From: Homalodisca vitripennis
Taxonomy: Eukaryota; Arthropoda; Insecta; Hemiptera; Cicadellidae
Direction of reading: 5' to 3'
DNA: 64,000 nucleotides
Assembly: GCF_021130785.1 (NCBI RefSeq)
Contig: NW_025777464.1
Location: 104,626-168,625 of the forward strand
Each line of letters begins with the position of its first letter. Position 1 is the stretch's first letter. Positions 46,970-59,694 of this stretch are shown here, in pieces. The position numbers were made by a program, and so were the translations under genes. Under the pieces are notes generated by a model, which was not told the origin of the DNA, did not search any database, and was given only the letters and a program-made list of their open reading frames with translations.

Positions 46970-48989
46970 TCGTTAAATTATTGACTTTATTCTGTAGTCT
47001 TACATAATATAGTGAAGAAGAAATGAATGGCGACTGAGTTCCGCGCAATTAGTTCTAGTGTTTTCTATTAGATGTCAATAGTTCCTCGGTCCTCTGTCAT
47101 GAGTATTTCCACTTTGGTGATATTCCTGTAGTCGCACAATGGAGAGAGCTACTACGTTATTTTGTTGCATACACATCCGCGAGTAATTTATGTTTTTATT
47201 TCTAGTGAACCATGGAACTATCTGATTGGCTACGTTTGCTTGATGATGACACGGACACGATAATCAAAATAACTTAGTGGAAAACATAAAAGATAACAAA
47301 CATTTTCAAAAAGACAATAAAAGTTATTTTTTCATAAAAAAGGATACATAAAAACTCTTTAACAGTAAACATATCTTTACAAAAAAATCTAAAAAACTGA
47401 ACAACATAGTTCAGAAATATTTATAATAATGCCTTTTAAACAGTGTAATCGTCATTAATAGTCCACTGGAGAGTGACATTGGTCTTTCTTTCGTTTTTTC
47501 AAACACGTTTGTAAATATTCTATAGATCACAGTTGTATTCAAAAGTTGAAGAAATTTACTCTCTGCTAAGAAATTGTGATGATTTATTGTTTCTCTCAGT
47601 TATTTTACAACAGCATCTTGTTTAACACTTTACTGTATCAATTCCATATATTATTATGAGCTTTAACTATACTATAAACAACAGTAATGTTACATGAACA
47701 TAGGGCGGTCAGTGCAGCGAGGTATTAGTTTTCTGCAGCCGCTGCGGTCACGTAAAATATGTGACGCCTGTTGGCACAGGCGCGCGGTCAAACAAATCGA
47801 CCCAAAATGGGTTAGTTTGTGTTTAAATCTGGATACAAAGTCAATTTTCGTAATCGGGAAACAAACTATGAGCACTTATCTATTGGTAATGTCCATTTAG
47901 GCTGTATATCTTCTGAGTATGTATCTTTTGTTTCTTGGCAAAACTCATTAAATCTTTTAAAAATATTACTTTACGTGTTCCTTTCTCCATATCCTGATCT
48001 TACCTCTATCACCTTTTCTCACATCTGCTCAACTCCACTTCTGCTCCTATTCCAACTCTTCCAATCGCACTTAATGTATCTCTCTCTAAAACTCCCTGTA
48101 CAATTCTTTCCACTTAAGATGGTGCAATCAATTTTTGGTTGGAAAATAATTTTTGTAATAAATTCCTAGCTCCGTAAGTATCACTACTGTAACTACTGGA
48201 AATTATAAAATTGAAAACAAAGATTCTTCGTGTCATTCACCGTGAAATCACAGGCACTTTAATTACGGAATTTAGGAAATTTTGTAACCCAGCCCAAATA
48301 AAGCGGCTGACGACAAAAACATTTAATTTGTACATTTTTATAGCTTCAGGCAGTGATATGGTTATTGTTCAGTAATGACACAAAATTTAAGAAAATAACA
48401 TATTTTTTAATATGTTGATTGTATGAATAGAAAACATGTTACTGTTACGCATGATGCAAAACTTTCATAATTTTATCTTATTTCGGCTGATTAAAAAATT
48501 ACCAATTTTCCTAATTTAGCTGCCTGTATTTTTTAGACGGATAAAAATGTCTATTTATTCTGTAATTAATGAAGGTATCTTGCAAAGCTGGTAATTTAAC
48601 GTAAGAAAACATAATCTAAATATAAAATGAATTGCGCCACCTTAACGTCCTAAACCACTTTTAATGTCACGTTTAAAATAAGTTATCCCTTAAATATTGG
48701 TAGTAGCATTTTTCATAACTTTAAAAAATAAATCATAATCAGTTCAGTAGACTTTGGGCTAAATCATATCTAAAACGGATTTTAATTTTCTCACTGTAAG
48801 TGTATTCTTGGTTGTATACTCTGTTTGAACACATTTATGTAAGCAGGCTACGCAGCACACAACTTTTGATTTACTTCCACCATTTTGTACATTTTATTGT
48901 TTCATAAATAAATTATGGAAGATAATTTTTTCGTATACTACTTGTAAAATAGATATATACGGAGATATTCTTAGGAGAATTTAATCAAG

Positions 48990-48991
<2 letters not shown>
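46970..48991. other. No gene recognised; small hairpins near 47.75 kb
   Basis: 47690-47830 is GC-richer and holds GTCAC-GTAAAATAT-GTGAC (47747-47765) and CGCCTG-TTGGCA-CAGGCG (47765-47782). Frames there show no domain. The rest is AT-rich. Confidence 0.45.

Positions 48992-49042
<51 letters not shown>
48992..49042 (+). repeat. (TA)n microsatellite
   Basis: Uninterrupted alternating TA of about 50 bp. Confidence 0.95.
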
Positions 49043-49045
<3 letters not shown>

Positions 49046-49534
49046 AAGCATTCACTTTACAGAATACTGAAACCGTCATTATCTCATTATATTGTGCACA
49101 GAGTATCTCACAGATGTCGGTTCACCGAATAATTGCGGCCAAGTTTTATTTCATGCCTTGGACATTCTTACACGTCCACATATTTCATGGAACAGGTACG
49201 CTTGGTTCATGGTTATGAATCATTTCCTAGCAGAATTCATCTTTAGATTGCGTTCAAGTGAAATTCTACAGAAGTTTAGCAAGCAGATTTAGTTTTTACA
49301 GCCAGCATTTCATACAGCTATAAACAATAAAAATTGAGGTTAAAAATATGGTTTCAAAATGTATCAATTTTATCAAAATCCTGTATGTCTAATATTTAGT
49401 ATATTTTCAATGTTTTATACAGATTATATTGAAATAAAGTTTTATGCAGCGACACAGAAAAAAGTAAATGTTAGTCAAAGCCGAAGAATGTCTTATTTTA
49501 CTCAGCGAATTTAGGGTCTTCAAGTTTCTTACTT
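49043..49534. other. No gene recognised
   Basis: Short frame at 49092-49292 without family features; AT-rich. Confidence 0.5.
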
Positions 49535-49975
49535 TTGCCATCGTTCAGTGATACAGAAAATTAAGTAACTCTACTTTTCGAGATTTACAATCTGATCTCA
49601 CTTACAAATGGATAACTACCCTAATACATAAATATTTTTTAATTTTATACAATATACTTTTTAATTGCTTTTTAATTATTTCTATGAATAGGTTACATTA
49701 AAATTGATGTGTATAATCCCACTATATTGGGCAAAACCGGCCGATCCTTCTAAATTAGATTTAATGAACACATAAAAGCATTGAAAACATCATAAAATTC
49801 AAAATATGCAGACCATTTAAATAACACCGGTCATACATACACCAACATCGAAAACAATCTTGAAATTTTACATACAAGCAAATAAAGTTGCACATATTTA
49901 TCAAACATGTTTTAGGCTACATCTCTAATATTAACATTGAGTTTAAAATCTCCAAAACTTTAACCAAAGAAGTAA
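49535..49975 (+). pseudogene. Penelope-like element fragment with GIY-YIG endonuclease remnant
   Basis: From about 49721 the sequence reads YIGQ, then after a one-base shift TGRSF-stop-IRFNEHIKALKTS, then NSKYADHLNNTGHTYTNIEN and NLEILHTSK. This is the GIY-YIG nuclease pattern of Penelope-like retroelements. In-frame stops and the frameshift show it is dead. The CCATCGTTCAGTGATACA block upstream and TTTAAAATCTCCAAAAC downstream recur with the other Penelope-type pieces at 32700 and 43372. Confidence 0.82.
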
Positions 49976-50940
49976 AGGAATGTGGTGAAATGGTTCAATT
50001 TCCAAACTAATATTGAAATGACAGATATTATCAAGTAAACGTAGAATATATGGGCCGTATACTAAACAATCAGTCCAGCTCAGTGTGGGAACCAGTCATG
50101 AATAAATTGTGGTTATTGTGGAGATAAGCAAAGTTCTAGTGAAAGATGACAGCGTAGGGGTTGAGTGGTGAGGGGTAAGGGGTGGACCGACATGAAAGTT
50201 TTTTCAAGCAGAGAATCATGTTTAGCTCAAGTTTTATCACGGCCTACAATTCAGCAGTTTTGGAAAATTCAACTCCAAGAACTATAAAGCATATTTAAAC
50301 TCTTTATTTTTCAATAGATTATTAATAATTCAACCAATATCATTTCAATATTATATTTAATCAAACATGACTTTTATGTAAAGTAACATCAGACAAAAGA
50401 GTAGTTGTTATTGGAAACGTTGAGGTAATGGATTGGACTGGAACTGAACTGATAAAGTCTAGATGGACTTTTCCAATCATACAAATCAAATAGAAAGGAA
50501 GTTAAATTCATATAGACCTTAATGCCGATTCTGCAATTTGACTTGTTTTCGAAAACAGGTTAAGTTATAGTGTACTATTTGGTTCTTTGGATCTTTACAA
50601 GCTTCTAGCTATACTCATTACGCTGATAATACACTAGATTAACCGATAGTACATTCCGACATTAATGATAACTTCTATCACAGTTATAAGTAGTCGTAAT
50701 TACTCACACGGTACTTTTATCTAAAGAAACCAATTTCATGAGTACATTTTAATTGGCAATGACAAATTTACATGATCTTATAAGTAAAACTAAGAAGTTT
50801 TATTTCGCACATCCAAGTTGAAATATCCATTGCACATTCTTTCTGCAGTTAAGGAGATTGTTCAGGCATGCATAAAGAGGAAAATACTATAATTAGTGGG
50901 ATATTGAGATTCTATTATTGCTATTTAAATATAAAATATA
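49976..50940. other. No gene recognised
   Basis: A G-rich purine segment lies at 50150-50190. GTGAAAGATGACAGCGTA (50139) resembles 44690 (ATGAAAGATGATAGCGTA), a probable shared repeat. Confidence 0.45.
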
Positions 50941-51194
50941 AAAAAATATAAATGTAAAAATATAACAGGCGCCTTTGTTGGCATCAGGCAACGACTTGTG
51001 TCTTATGTTTGTCACCAGGACGTTGGCTGGGTCGGAGTCGTGGCCTATCCTTGTATTGTTTCATGTTTGTCAGTGTTCAGTTTGACATTCTCACCTATCC
51101 TTCCCTACACCGCCCATATCACGCATCTAACCCAAACTGATGAACTGGCTCCGTGTACGATAGATCTGTGAAGTTTCCGTATGTCTAGTAACAA
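50941..51194 (+). promoter_or_regulatory. Possible promoter and first exon
   Basis: A locally GC-richer block in AT-rich DNA. It has TCAGTGTTCAGTTTG initiator-like motifs at about 51070 and a donor-like CAA|GTAAGC at about 51193. It could be a 5' exon of a plus-strand gene, but no coding exon follows in a way I can support. Confidence 0.2.
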
Positions 51195-52335
51195 GTAAGC
51201 ACCTCTTTTGGGCTGCTACTACAATTGTCATCTATTGTAAGTCTGAATCCATTAAGTAGTCTTATTTTTATATTTTCATTGCAAATTAAAAATAATTCCT
51301 AATCAGAGACTGGGGAGTTTTTAATTTTAAAGTATGAAGTTTCCTGTTCAGCTTTGGTCAATATATAACTTAACTGTTTAGTTTCATAAAGCTTTCGGAT
51401 TCATTTTTTAACTTCTTTAGAAGTTTTTCTTTAATTCAAAATACTTAGATAATTTGAATTTTTGACGAAATTTTAGTTTTTATTAATTTTAAGATTTTTG
51501 CATTTTAACAGGTAGTTACTTTATTTTAATTTTCATGCAATTTTAAATTTAAATTTTCAATATTTTAAAAGTGTTGTTAAATTTTAAGTAAGAATTATTT
51601 TTTGAAGAACCATTAGTATAAGTTTAAAAAAAATTATAGTTTTGGTAGATATCAAGACTCTAAATTGAGTTTTTGTCAGTAGAAATGAATTTTATATTCC
51701 AAACAAAAAGGAATGTAAAAACCCCTGCATCTTAAGTTTGAAACAATTCTGAACGTAGAAATTGATCCTTTTGTTTTAAATTGATTTTAATTTTAATTTC
51801 ATTTCCAAACATTGGAATAAAATTCATTAATCTGTAGTTAAATTTAAACGAATTTAAGTCGTAATAAATGAAAAGTACTGTTCAACTCCCGTCCTAAAAT
51901 ACATAAACTTTTCTGTATTGGAATTAATTTTAAAATTTCAGGAAAAATATACGATTTACTAATCGACAAATTATATTTTAACCAATGAACGCTGTTGCAT
52001 TAAAAGAACGAAGAAAGTTTGCAACGAAACAAAATACTTAAATTAGTTTCTTTAGATAAAGAACACAATGCCATGGAATTTAACTTTTATAGTGACAAAT
52101 ACGTTGTTGGAAGAATAATAGAGAGAAAGACAAATTTCTTGGAAACAAGAGTGAAGTAATTACGTCATCAGTCAGACTTGTCAGACACAGCGTCCCGCAC
52201 ACAACAGCTTGTTTGTACAACTTTAGAGACGTTGTTATATAAGTTTTACTTTTATCCTGCACAATTTGAAGCACGAAAGTAAATAGTATGATAGTAACAC
52301 AATTACATAATGATAAAGAAAAACTATATACTGTA
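51195..52335. other. Very AT-rich, no gene recognised
   Basis: Long T- and A-rich stretches without repeats or motifs of note. Confidence 0.5.
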
Positions 52336-52735
52336 CTATTATTTTTTGAGACCGGACACTTGAATCCGGTCTCACGTTGATATCATTTCTGATCCCAAGA
52401 AACTAAAATAATCAGTCAATTGAAATCTTATAATTATAATGTCCGGAATGTGGTCATCCCACCATTACGATGTCAGAGGGAGGAGTTTAGAAGAGTCAAT
52501 CAGGGAGTAACAGATTGTTGCGGGAAAATTTCGATAATAAAAAAAAACAATATACCTACTGCTATTTTTTGAGACCGGAAACTCGAATCCGGTCTCACGT
52601 TGATATCATTTCCGATCCCAAGAAACTAAAATAATCAGTCAATTGAAATCTTATAATTATAATGTCCGGAATGTGGTCATCCCACCATTACGATGTAAGA
52701 GGTAGGAGTTTAGAAGAAGCAGTCAGGGAGAATAA
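52336..52735 (+). repeat. 223-bp-period duplication, each copy with a perfect hairpin
   Basis: The segment from ATTTTTTGAGACCGG through CATCCCACCATTACGATGT, with AGAGG and GGAGTTTAGAAGA beyond, occurs twice. The hairpins are GAGACCGGA/TCCGGTCTC at 52348-52356/52365-52373 and 52571-52579/52588-52596, with 8-nt loops that differ (CACTTGAA, AACTCGAA). The copies are about 95% alike by eye, so the duplication is recent. Confidence 0.93.
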
Positions 52736-54364
52736 GATTTTCGTTTGGTAAGGGGGGGGGGTAATTAAGAGTAGAGAAATTAGTGCATAACTAGAGTTCT
52801 TGTTGGAAGGTCCGGGCGGTGGCTATCATAGCATTACGAAAATATACCACAACCGATAATTTATCCGCATAGTGTAAATTATTTCATGTAGATTGATTTT
52901 CTCGCTGAATAGCTTTTGAGGCCATATGAACGTTTTTTGTTAAATGAAAAAGGAAATTTTATTGATTCGCCGTGAGCGGAATAAAAGTTATGATAAAATC
53001 AAAAGGACACAGGTGCTCTTACGTTACAATTGAGTTTGTACGATGTATGGACAATGGGATTGGTGCTCTGCATTATTTAATTTGGACTCTTGAACTTAGC
53101 AGGATAAGGAATGAGGTCGGGGAAGGACAACAGCTATCTGTGGAGAGGCAAGGAGTGACTCACAAACTTCTTAAAGGGACAGGCGATTCTGGGAGAAGCT
53201 ATCTCTAAAATAGCATTTTGCATAAGATTAGTTCTGATAGCTTTCCTTGTTATTCGATATGGGTTACTCCTTAACATACGTATTAAGACAAATGTAAAGG
53301 CTAACATATTTTTCATTAATTTGATGGTTCTTCTATATTTGATTTTTAAATAGTTAATTGTACTATATCAATATTTATTTTCGAAGAGAAAATCTAACAG
53401 TTTATTTATTAACTTATTTAATTTTGACATTTTGTTTTTTATTATTAAGACTTTGGCAATATGTAGCCGGATAGAAGATAATAACAATTTGTACACTTTT
53501 AATCGTTTATTGGGTCCACTAAGATAAAATATAAGCGATCCTGAGATTTGTAATCATTGGTAAAATATTACTACAAGATAGGAAGACCTGGCACGTTTAA
53601 AAGTAATACTAATTACTATTTGGTTTGGCTTTGTTTTTCACTATACATACAATAGACGATAAACCCGAAACTGTACTAAAAATATTTAGTGTATCAAAGA
53701 TCTTGACCAATATAACATATATATACTCAAAATGTGTTGCGATTGGATAGAAAATAAGTTTTTATAGCTCACAGGCAGACATAAGAAAAATTTACCAGCC
53801 TAATGAATTCAATTTCACTCAGTCAAATCCCTTTTATATAAATGCACCTTTATTGAACTAATACTTTTCTATTACTAAAAACAAGTTCACAAAGCAAACT
53901 GCAGAGTTGATACTGAAATAAATGGACCTTAAATTACAGAACCGCAATACAGAGAGAAAAACAAACCTGCATTTAACCACATAAACGAATGGGTACGGTT
54001 GGGATCAATAAAATAAAACGTGATGGTAACTATATTCATAGGGACCAACCATATGCACAGGGAGCATCATAACCATAATATGCCCTTATGCTAAGCGAAT
54101 AGTAAAAAGCATAATATAGGATGGTTGAGTTTTATCTGGAGTGATGTTTCCGTTCAAGTACATATTTTACAGGTTTTATTATTTTAACACTACTGGTATA
54201 TAATTTATAATATTACACGCTTGCGCCATTTAAAAAAAATAAGAATATTATTTTACAAGAATTTATATTAGAAGATATATTTTACAGTTTAATCCCAATA
54301 CCAACAATAGACTTCGTTGCGTAATTAATGCCCCAGGGATTGCCACTAATGAGGGATTGGTAAA
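52736..54364. other. No gene recognised
   Basis: A run of G lies at 52753-52761. The 78-codon frame at 52972-53208 has no recognisable feature. AT-rich otherwise. Confidence 0.45.
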
Positions 54365-54500
54365 CGGACTGTAGGTCCACGTCATAAAACTGCCGGAAGC
54401 ATTTCTTACCTACTTCTTAAGGGGTGTACAGTGGGTCCACGGTCCCGGCCTGGGACCCACTGTCCGACTCACGGGTTTCTTTTGACGAGGGGTTGACAAG
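54365..54500 (+). repeat. Hairpin-repeat family member
   Basis: GGACTGTAGGTCCAC at about 54368 is the exact reverse complement of GTGGACCTACAGTCC near 56133. Further in, ACAGTGGGTCC (54428-54438) and GGACCCACTGT (54453-54463) form an 11-bp perfect stem around a 14-nt loop. This may be a small non-autonomous transposon. Confidence 0.75.
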
Positions 54501-56039
54501 GGATCGTCATACTCACACTGCAGCACTTGAATGGATGTTTCGAGATCTAACCTCTATATCTGCTAAATAGTTTTCAATACACTACATAAGACCGCTGCAA
54601 AAAGAATGAAACAAAATTATATACATAAAATAAAGTCAGGTTAGTTACGCCATTTCTAACTTAAGAATGTCTGTAACAGTTATAGTGGTCTTTGCTTTAT
54701 TGGATACATTTTCACTCGGACTAGGAGAACAACAATTAAAATATCGTATGAATGCACAGAAAAATGAGGTAAAGAGAACAATACATTTATATAATAGTAT
54801 AATAGCCTTTTAACTTTAGTCAATTGTTCTGTGTAAACATTGTTTTATAGTAGCACAATCATAAATTACCTTACATTTAGTCGTGAAAGTATAGAGTAAG
54901 CTTGATAATAACAAACTTTTTTGCGACCACTGTTGAGCACAAGTAAGACAAATATTTAGATAAATAAACTAAAAGTTTTATTAAAAGTCTACTTTTAACT
55001 GTACACTTTAGTGAATATTCAGTATGCATGATGAGTACTGTATGCAGACATCAAAGGAATGTACTATATAACTTTTATATAGTTATAAAACGTATATTTT
55101 ATTTGACTTTTGACAGAAGTAGGCTGCTCAGAAGTTTGTTTGTACCTTATTTGAGAAAACAAAGCATTATTAACTAGGGCTTTTTTATTAACTAAACACC
55201 AAATTTTAAAACTTTTAAGGGTTAACGGTTTATTTTAAAGGGGAATAAAACTAATAGGGTTTAAGAATAAATTTAAGAATTTGGAGCGTTCGAGGTCCTT
55301 ATAACTGCTAGTAATTAAACATGTTATCTCCTGTCGTTCCGGGATCACTATTTGAAATAACGTTAATTTTTTTCGCAGCGAGATATAGCGATTAATAGCA
55401 ATTGGAATTTTGAATGAAAATAGACAAATGTTTTAGCCGTTCATCGAATTCCTGTTTGAGTGATATTTACAACGTATCGTTAGCGGCATAAGGTCACTAT
55501 TATGTAAGTTAGTGTGTCTGTGTAGGCAGATGTTTTGTTTACTGTTTGGATGATATGCCAAGAGCCACTATTTAAGGTAATAAAATATTTTTCTTCGTAT
55601 CTATTTAACTTAATTTGGTACAACTTAAAAAATGATATATTATATATGAACTAAATGGTTATTTTAACTATTAACAATGTTAATAAAACAATAAACCATC
55701 CATTGCAATTAACGTGTACTACGAGTAACGTGTCTACTGGTATAAACAGTATTATACAAACGATGGTCCAATATAAGGAATAACTAATACAAACTTACTG
55801 TAGATGTTTATGATTCATTAGGACAATGCCAAATTAATCAGAAAGTAATATAATGCTATATGGAATTCGTTAAGATATAATCCCTATTAGTAATCCACTT
55901 CATATGTAATAGCTTGAGTAAACTGTTGTTAATATTTACTGCTTTAGCAGTACGCTGTGCGAATGTAGTGGAAGCATCACTGACCAGAATAAAGAATAAG
56001 TGCAGGTAGAAAAACTAATCCACGGCCAGGTCAGTTTTG
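54501..56039. other. No gene recognised
   Basis: AT-rich. Short frames only. Confidence 0.5.
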
Positions 56040-56155
56040 AAAAGTAGGACAGTTAGTCCGCAGGTGTCGGCGTGGACTAACTGTCCTACCCTGCAGAAAA
56101 GTGACGTCAGCCACCCTCGTCAAACTAAGCGTGGACCTACAGTCCTACAATCTGA
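56040..56155 (-). repeat. Hairpin-repeat family member with 16-bp perfect stem
   Basis: GTAGGACAGTTAGTCC (56044-56059) pairs perfectly with GGACTAACTGTCCTAC (56074-56089) around a 14-nt loop. GTGGACCTACAGTCCTACAATC follows near 56133. It lies in opposite orientation to the copies at 12423 and 54365. Confidence 0.8.
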
Positions 56156-56329
56156 GGGATGACTAATTCGAGCTTTAATAGTTTCCTGGAAGGATTTGAA
56201 TATAGTGTAAAGGTTTCATAATGACGATGCTTATCGCTAACCCAAAATATTTGTAGTATTATTTTGTAATCCACCAAGACCATCACAAATAACATTTTTT
56301 TTAACTCTTTTAACTCTTACTTACGAGTT
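56156..56329. other. AT-rich spacer, nothing recognised
   Basis: No feature could be supported. Confidence 0.5.
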
Positions 56330-56560
56330 AGGAGTACGCTACACCAAATGTCGCGTAAAAGGCTTCGCTGAGGTTGCATGCAAAAACGTCAAGTTTATGG
56401 CTCACTTTATTACCGAGATGTCCTGCGGATAGACAGACAGACAGACAGACAATTATTCACATCCTCTTCTGAGATCTTTTGTTAGCCTTTTAGTAATAGG
56501 CTTCAATGACCCTCATCCAAACTCTATGGTTGCACATTTACTATCATAAAACCCAATCTT
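56330..56560 (+). repeat. Best copy of the GGAGTACGCTAC...GACAGACAGACAG dispersed repeat
   Basis: GGAGTACGCTACACCAAATG, GGCTTCGCTGAGGTTGCATG, ATGTCCTGCGGATAGACAGA and a (GACA)n tract at about 56425-56450 run in order. Partial copies lie at 24690, 34127, 35690, 59695, 60005 and 61735. It is non-coding; the class is not identified. Confidence 0.75.
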
Positions 56561-57092
56561 GTCTATGTAAAAATGAAGTCTTATGCAAAATTAAAAGTCT
56601 ACACATGTTTTTCCATCGGATATTTTGCCACATATTATGTTGAAAGTTTGGTTATTTGGATTAGGTTTCATAGCAGTGTTTCAATAATAAAATGTCCGGC
56701 AAGGCGAATGCGCTGAAACCCAATATTTTTACCGATTTTTAACATTGAATTTCCTCATTATTTTTATCTTTACTGTATGAATAATAAAACACGTGTCAAT
56801 GAGTAATTTTAAATCACCTATGATTGTACTCAGCTTGTTGAAAAATATATTTATTCTCCTCTTTTCTCGTTGCCATCGTTATTAACCATAAGACCAACGT
56901 AAATATATTGTGGAATTGTCATAATCTTCAAGTTGTATGATTCTGCCCTAAAGAAAATACTTAAATAGAATGATCTCTCATATTCGACAATATAAGATTT
57001 ACAAAACATGCACAAACATCGATATCCGGATAAAATAATGAAGTTAAGGACGAGTTTGGGTCACATCACACTTCCGAGTTCCCGTTTTAAAA
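56561..57092. other. AT-rich, nothing recognised
   Basis: No feature could be supported. Confidence 0.5.
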
Positions 57093-57240
57093 GCAATTCC
57101 AGTATTTACACTCGGTGCTCGTCACATCGAGATGTTTGCTTACGTCACCCGTTCCTCGCTCCACTTCTTTTGCTTCTATCGTGATTGTATGGAATTGTAG
57201 TAAAGATAATTATAAATGTATGACTAACGTCGTCTTTGCA
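57093..57240 (+). repeat. Dispersed repeat, copy 1
   Basis: GCAATTCCAGT, then GATGTTTGCTTACGTCACCC and CTTCTTTTGCTTCTATCGTG followed by ATGGAATTGT, align with 59145-59290 at moderate identity. Confidence 0.55.
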
Positions 57241-58307
57241 AATATATTCAACAATTTCAAAGAGGACTCCTCCAAGAGCATTTCCATGTCAAAATCAATT
57301 CTAATAGCATTCTTTACGAACCTCTACCGTTTACCATCTCGATAAAAACTTAACAAATTCAACATTCTAATCACGATGTGATTAATAACAATAATTACGT
57401 ACCTTAGTCAAACAGTTCAAACTGTAGTCATACACTACTTTAGTTTCGACTTGTAATAAGTCAACTTCTGGTGTCGGTGTCAATAAATATTAAAAGCGAG
57501 TATTATCCATCTGGAGTTGTCATAGTTTAAAATTCACGAGTACAGTACCAACACAACGGATAAATAAATAGTAAGAGAAACTCAAAATTTGACAGGTATA
57601 TCACATACGAATATTCAATATGGTAAAACATCACGTTCGACAGAAAATTCCAGTTCCTGGTACATCGACGTTTTATCAGTTGATTGGTCGTTTGGTTAGA
57701 CGTCAAGGAACCGCCAATCTGCACTACCTAAGGAATGACAGGGTGCAAATTTATGCTCCTACGAATGGAGTTTTGGTCTGCTGGAAATACAGTAGTTAAT
57801 TAAGTAGTTTATTCAGTAGTTGATTAAGATAAAGTGAGCATTCAAGCAAAGAAAAATAAATTGTGGCTTAAACTTTGCCATCACTCACCATTGGGATATA
57901 CATGCTTTGGTTTGGACTTGAGTCCAGGCCTCTTTCCAAAGGTGTTTGGATGTATAGTTGTGCTAATTTGTTATGTATACCTTGGAAACGTCGCGTGCAA
58001 AATCCACACATGGATTTATGGTGAAGAGTAATGGTCCGCAATTCACAGTTCCTGGGATTTTATTGAATGGTTATAGTGGTATAAGAGGAGGCCTAACTAT
58101 CGAACCTACGTGGCAGTAAGACAGCGGAGTTTTGGAAGAACGCCAGGAAGAGAAAAATAAAAAGAAGTAACTCGTTAATTTAACCTTCAAATTTGTAGTG
58201 TCAAGTGGAGTAGTTGAAAGAAAGAAAGAAAGTAAGGTTGATTTTAAGTGATTTATCTTTGGAAAACATAGCTTCACGAAATGAATACTTATTAAAAACA
58301 GCAACTT
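57241..58307. other. No gene recognised
   Basis: A 65-codon frame at 57834-58031 has no known motif. It could be part of a gene with the exon at 58308 only if strands agreed, which they do not. Confidence 0.4.
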
Positions 58308-58648
58308 TTACACTTCTAAGCTAGATGCAAATGTTTCGATGGTCGATGAAAAATAACCAAATCTATCAAACAAGATGTCATGTTGTACCAGGAAGGTGAA
58401 ATTTATGCCCGGACCTATGCCTAACCACCCGTGAGAATTTTGTCTGATGGCAAGTTGGGCATATTCAGGAGCTCGAAATGTCATTAAGGGGACTCTGAAG
58501 CTTATGACTCTAACCAAAACCTCTTCTGCAGAAGATGGGAAGAAAAATCTCAATTCGCCATCAGCAAACTCTAAATATATCGTAACATCCAAAAAATAAT
58601 CTTTGCCCGACAGACTAAAATCAATGTATTTGCACAAAAGAAACTGTT
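58308..58648 (-). CDS. Possible coding exon of unrecognised function
   Basis: An acceptor with a strong pyrimidine tract (CTCTCTTCTATTACTTTGG then TTTTCAG) precedes an open frame at 58648. It reads QFLLCKYIDFSLSGKDY, LEFADGELRFFFPSSAEEVL, FRAPEYAQLAIRQN and HGWLGIGPG-INFTFLVQHDIL, ending near a weak donor (AAGT|GTAAAA, about 58317) or a stop at 58308. Composition is protein-like, unlike most frames here. WLGIGPG...FLVQ...FDRFGYF faintly recalls the flap-distal part of pepsin-type aspartic proteases, but this is weak. It may be an exon or a pseudoexon. Confidence 0.4.
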
Positions 58649-59144
58649 CTGAAAACCAAAGTAATAGAAGAGAGATAGTGTTGCATCAGCCTTGAGCACC
58701 AAGATGAAAAGGACTTAGTAGGTACTGTCTTGAAGTGATGTTAATTGCAGTCCATATTGATATCAAAGCATAGAGTTTTGAGTGTTTGCTACGATCTAAT
58801 TATTTTTACGGGAGAAAATAATTATAGGGTCTGTGGTGAGGAATATTTCAGTGAGCCATTTAACTTATTGCTACCGGTCAGATATTTACGACCAGAGCTT
58901 CTCACTCCAGAGAGTGCAGTGCGAGCGCTTACTCTTGCAGTGCTTTATTCATAGCATGAGATGAGTTATCTCTTGTGTAACTAATACAATCAAAATATTA
59001 GATAGGTGATCAGTAGTGCTATTGTCCGTTAAATAAAAATCGTACTACGCAACAAGGGTTGGAGAACAACTGTATAAACCCCACTATCCGGGTTCAATAA
59101 CAATTTTGGGACAATTCAAGGCTAAGAGAGGCTCCTCGTTCAAA
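58649..59144. other. No gene recognised
   Basis: The frame at 58745-58954 has no known motif. AT-rich. Confidence 0.45.
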
Positions 59145-59290
59145 GGCAATTCCTGTTGTTGATTCACAGCACCTCTTCAGCACCAGTCGATAATGTTTGC
59201 TTGCCCACTTGACAAGTTTCGCTCTCTTCTCTTGCTTCTAGTGTGAATGTGTGTGGTATTGTTTTATACCTTTAATAAAATTAGTTATAA
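59145..59290 (+). repeat. Dispersed repeat, copy 2
   Basis: GGCAATTCCTGTTG, CGATAATGTTTGCTTGCCC and TCTTGCTTCTAGTGTGAATG followed by GTGTGGTATTGT match 57093-57240. Confidence 0.55.
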
Positions 59291-59694
59291 TTAGAAAATA
59301 TTTAATAAAAAAATATTAGTTATTAGTTTTATGTTATTTTTATTCCATAAGGGTTGTGTGATGACTTAAACAATGAAAACTGATTGCTGTATTGAGGTTG
59401 CTGTATTGAAACCAATTCATCTACTAAGAACAATCGTACTCCGTATTTATTCTCTCCAAAGTGTTCACACAGATAATGAATGAGAGGAAGTACGGGAACT
59501 AGTCAATTTTTACGAAAAGTCACATCATTTTTTTATTTAACCGACTTGAAAATAGGCGGATGTATGGCTCTGCGCAGCTTCTGTAGCTCTGGTGGCTTGG
59601 TAAGTTTGTTTCTGCTGCTCAAATGGTTACCTCCAAGTCCAGTAAACCTTATAATTATAAAATTAAATTATTGAAGTAAGTGTAGGTACCCCTT
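59291..59694. other. AT-rich, nothing recognised
   Basis: No feature could be supported. Confidence 0.5.

Noticed and set aside
47690..48169. Frames of 61, 68 and 116 codons around a GC-richer patch
   Set aside because: No homology, low-complexity composition downstream, and overlapping frames on both strands.
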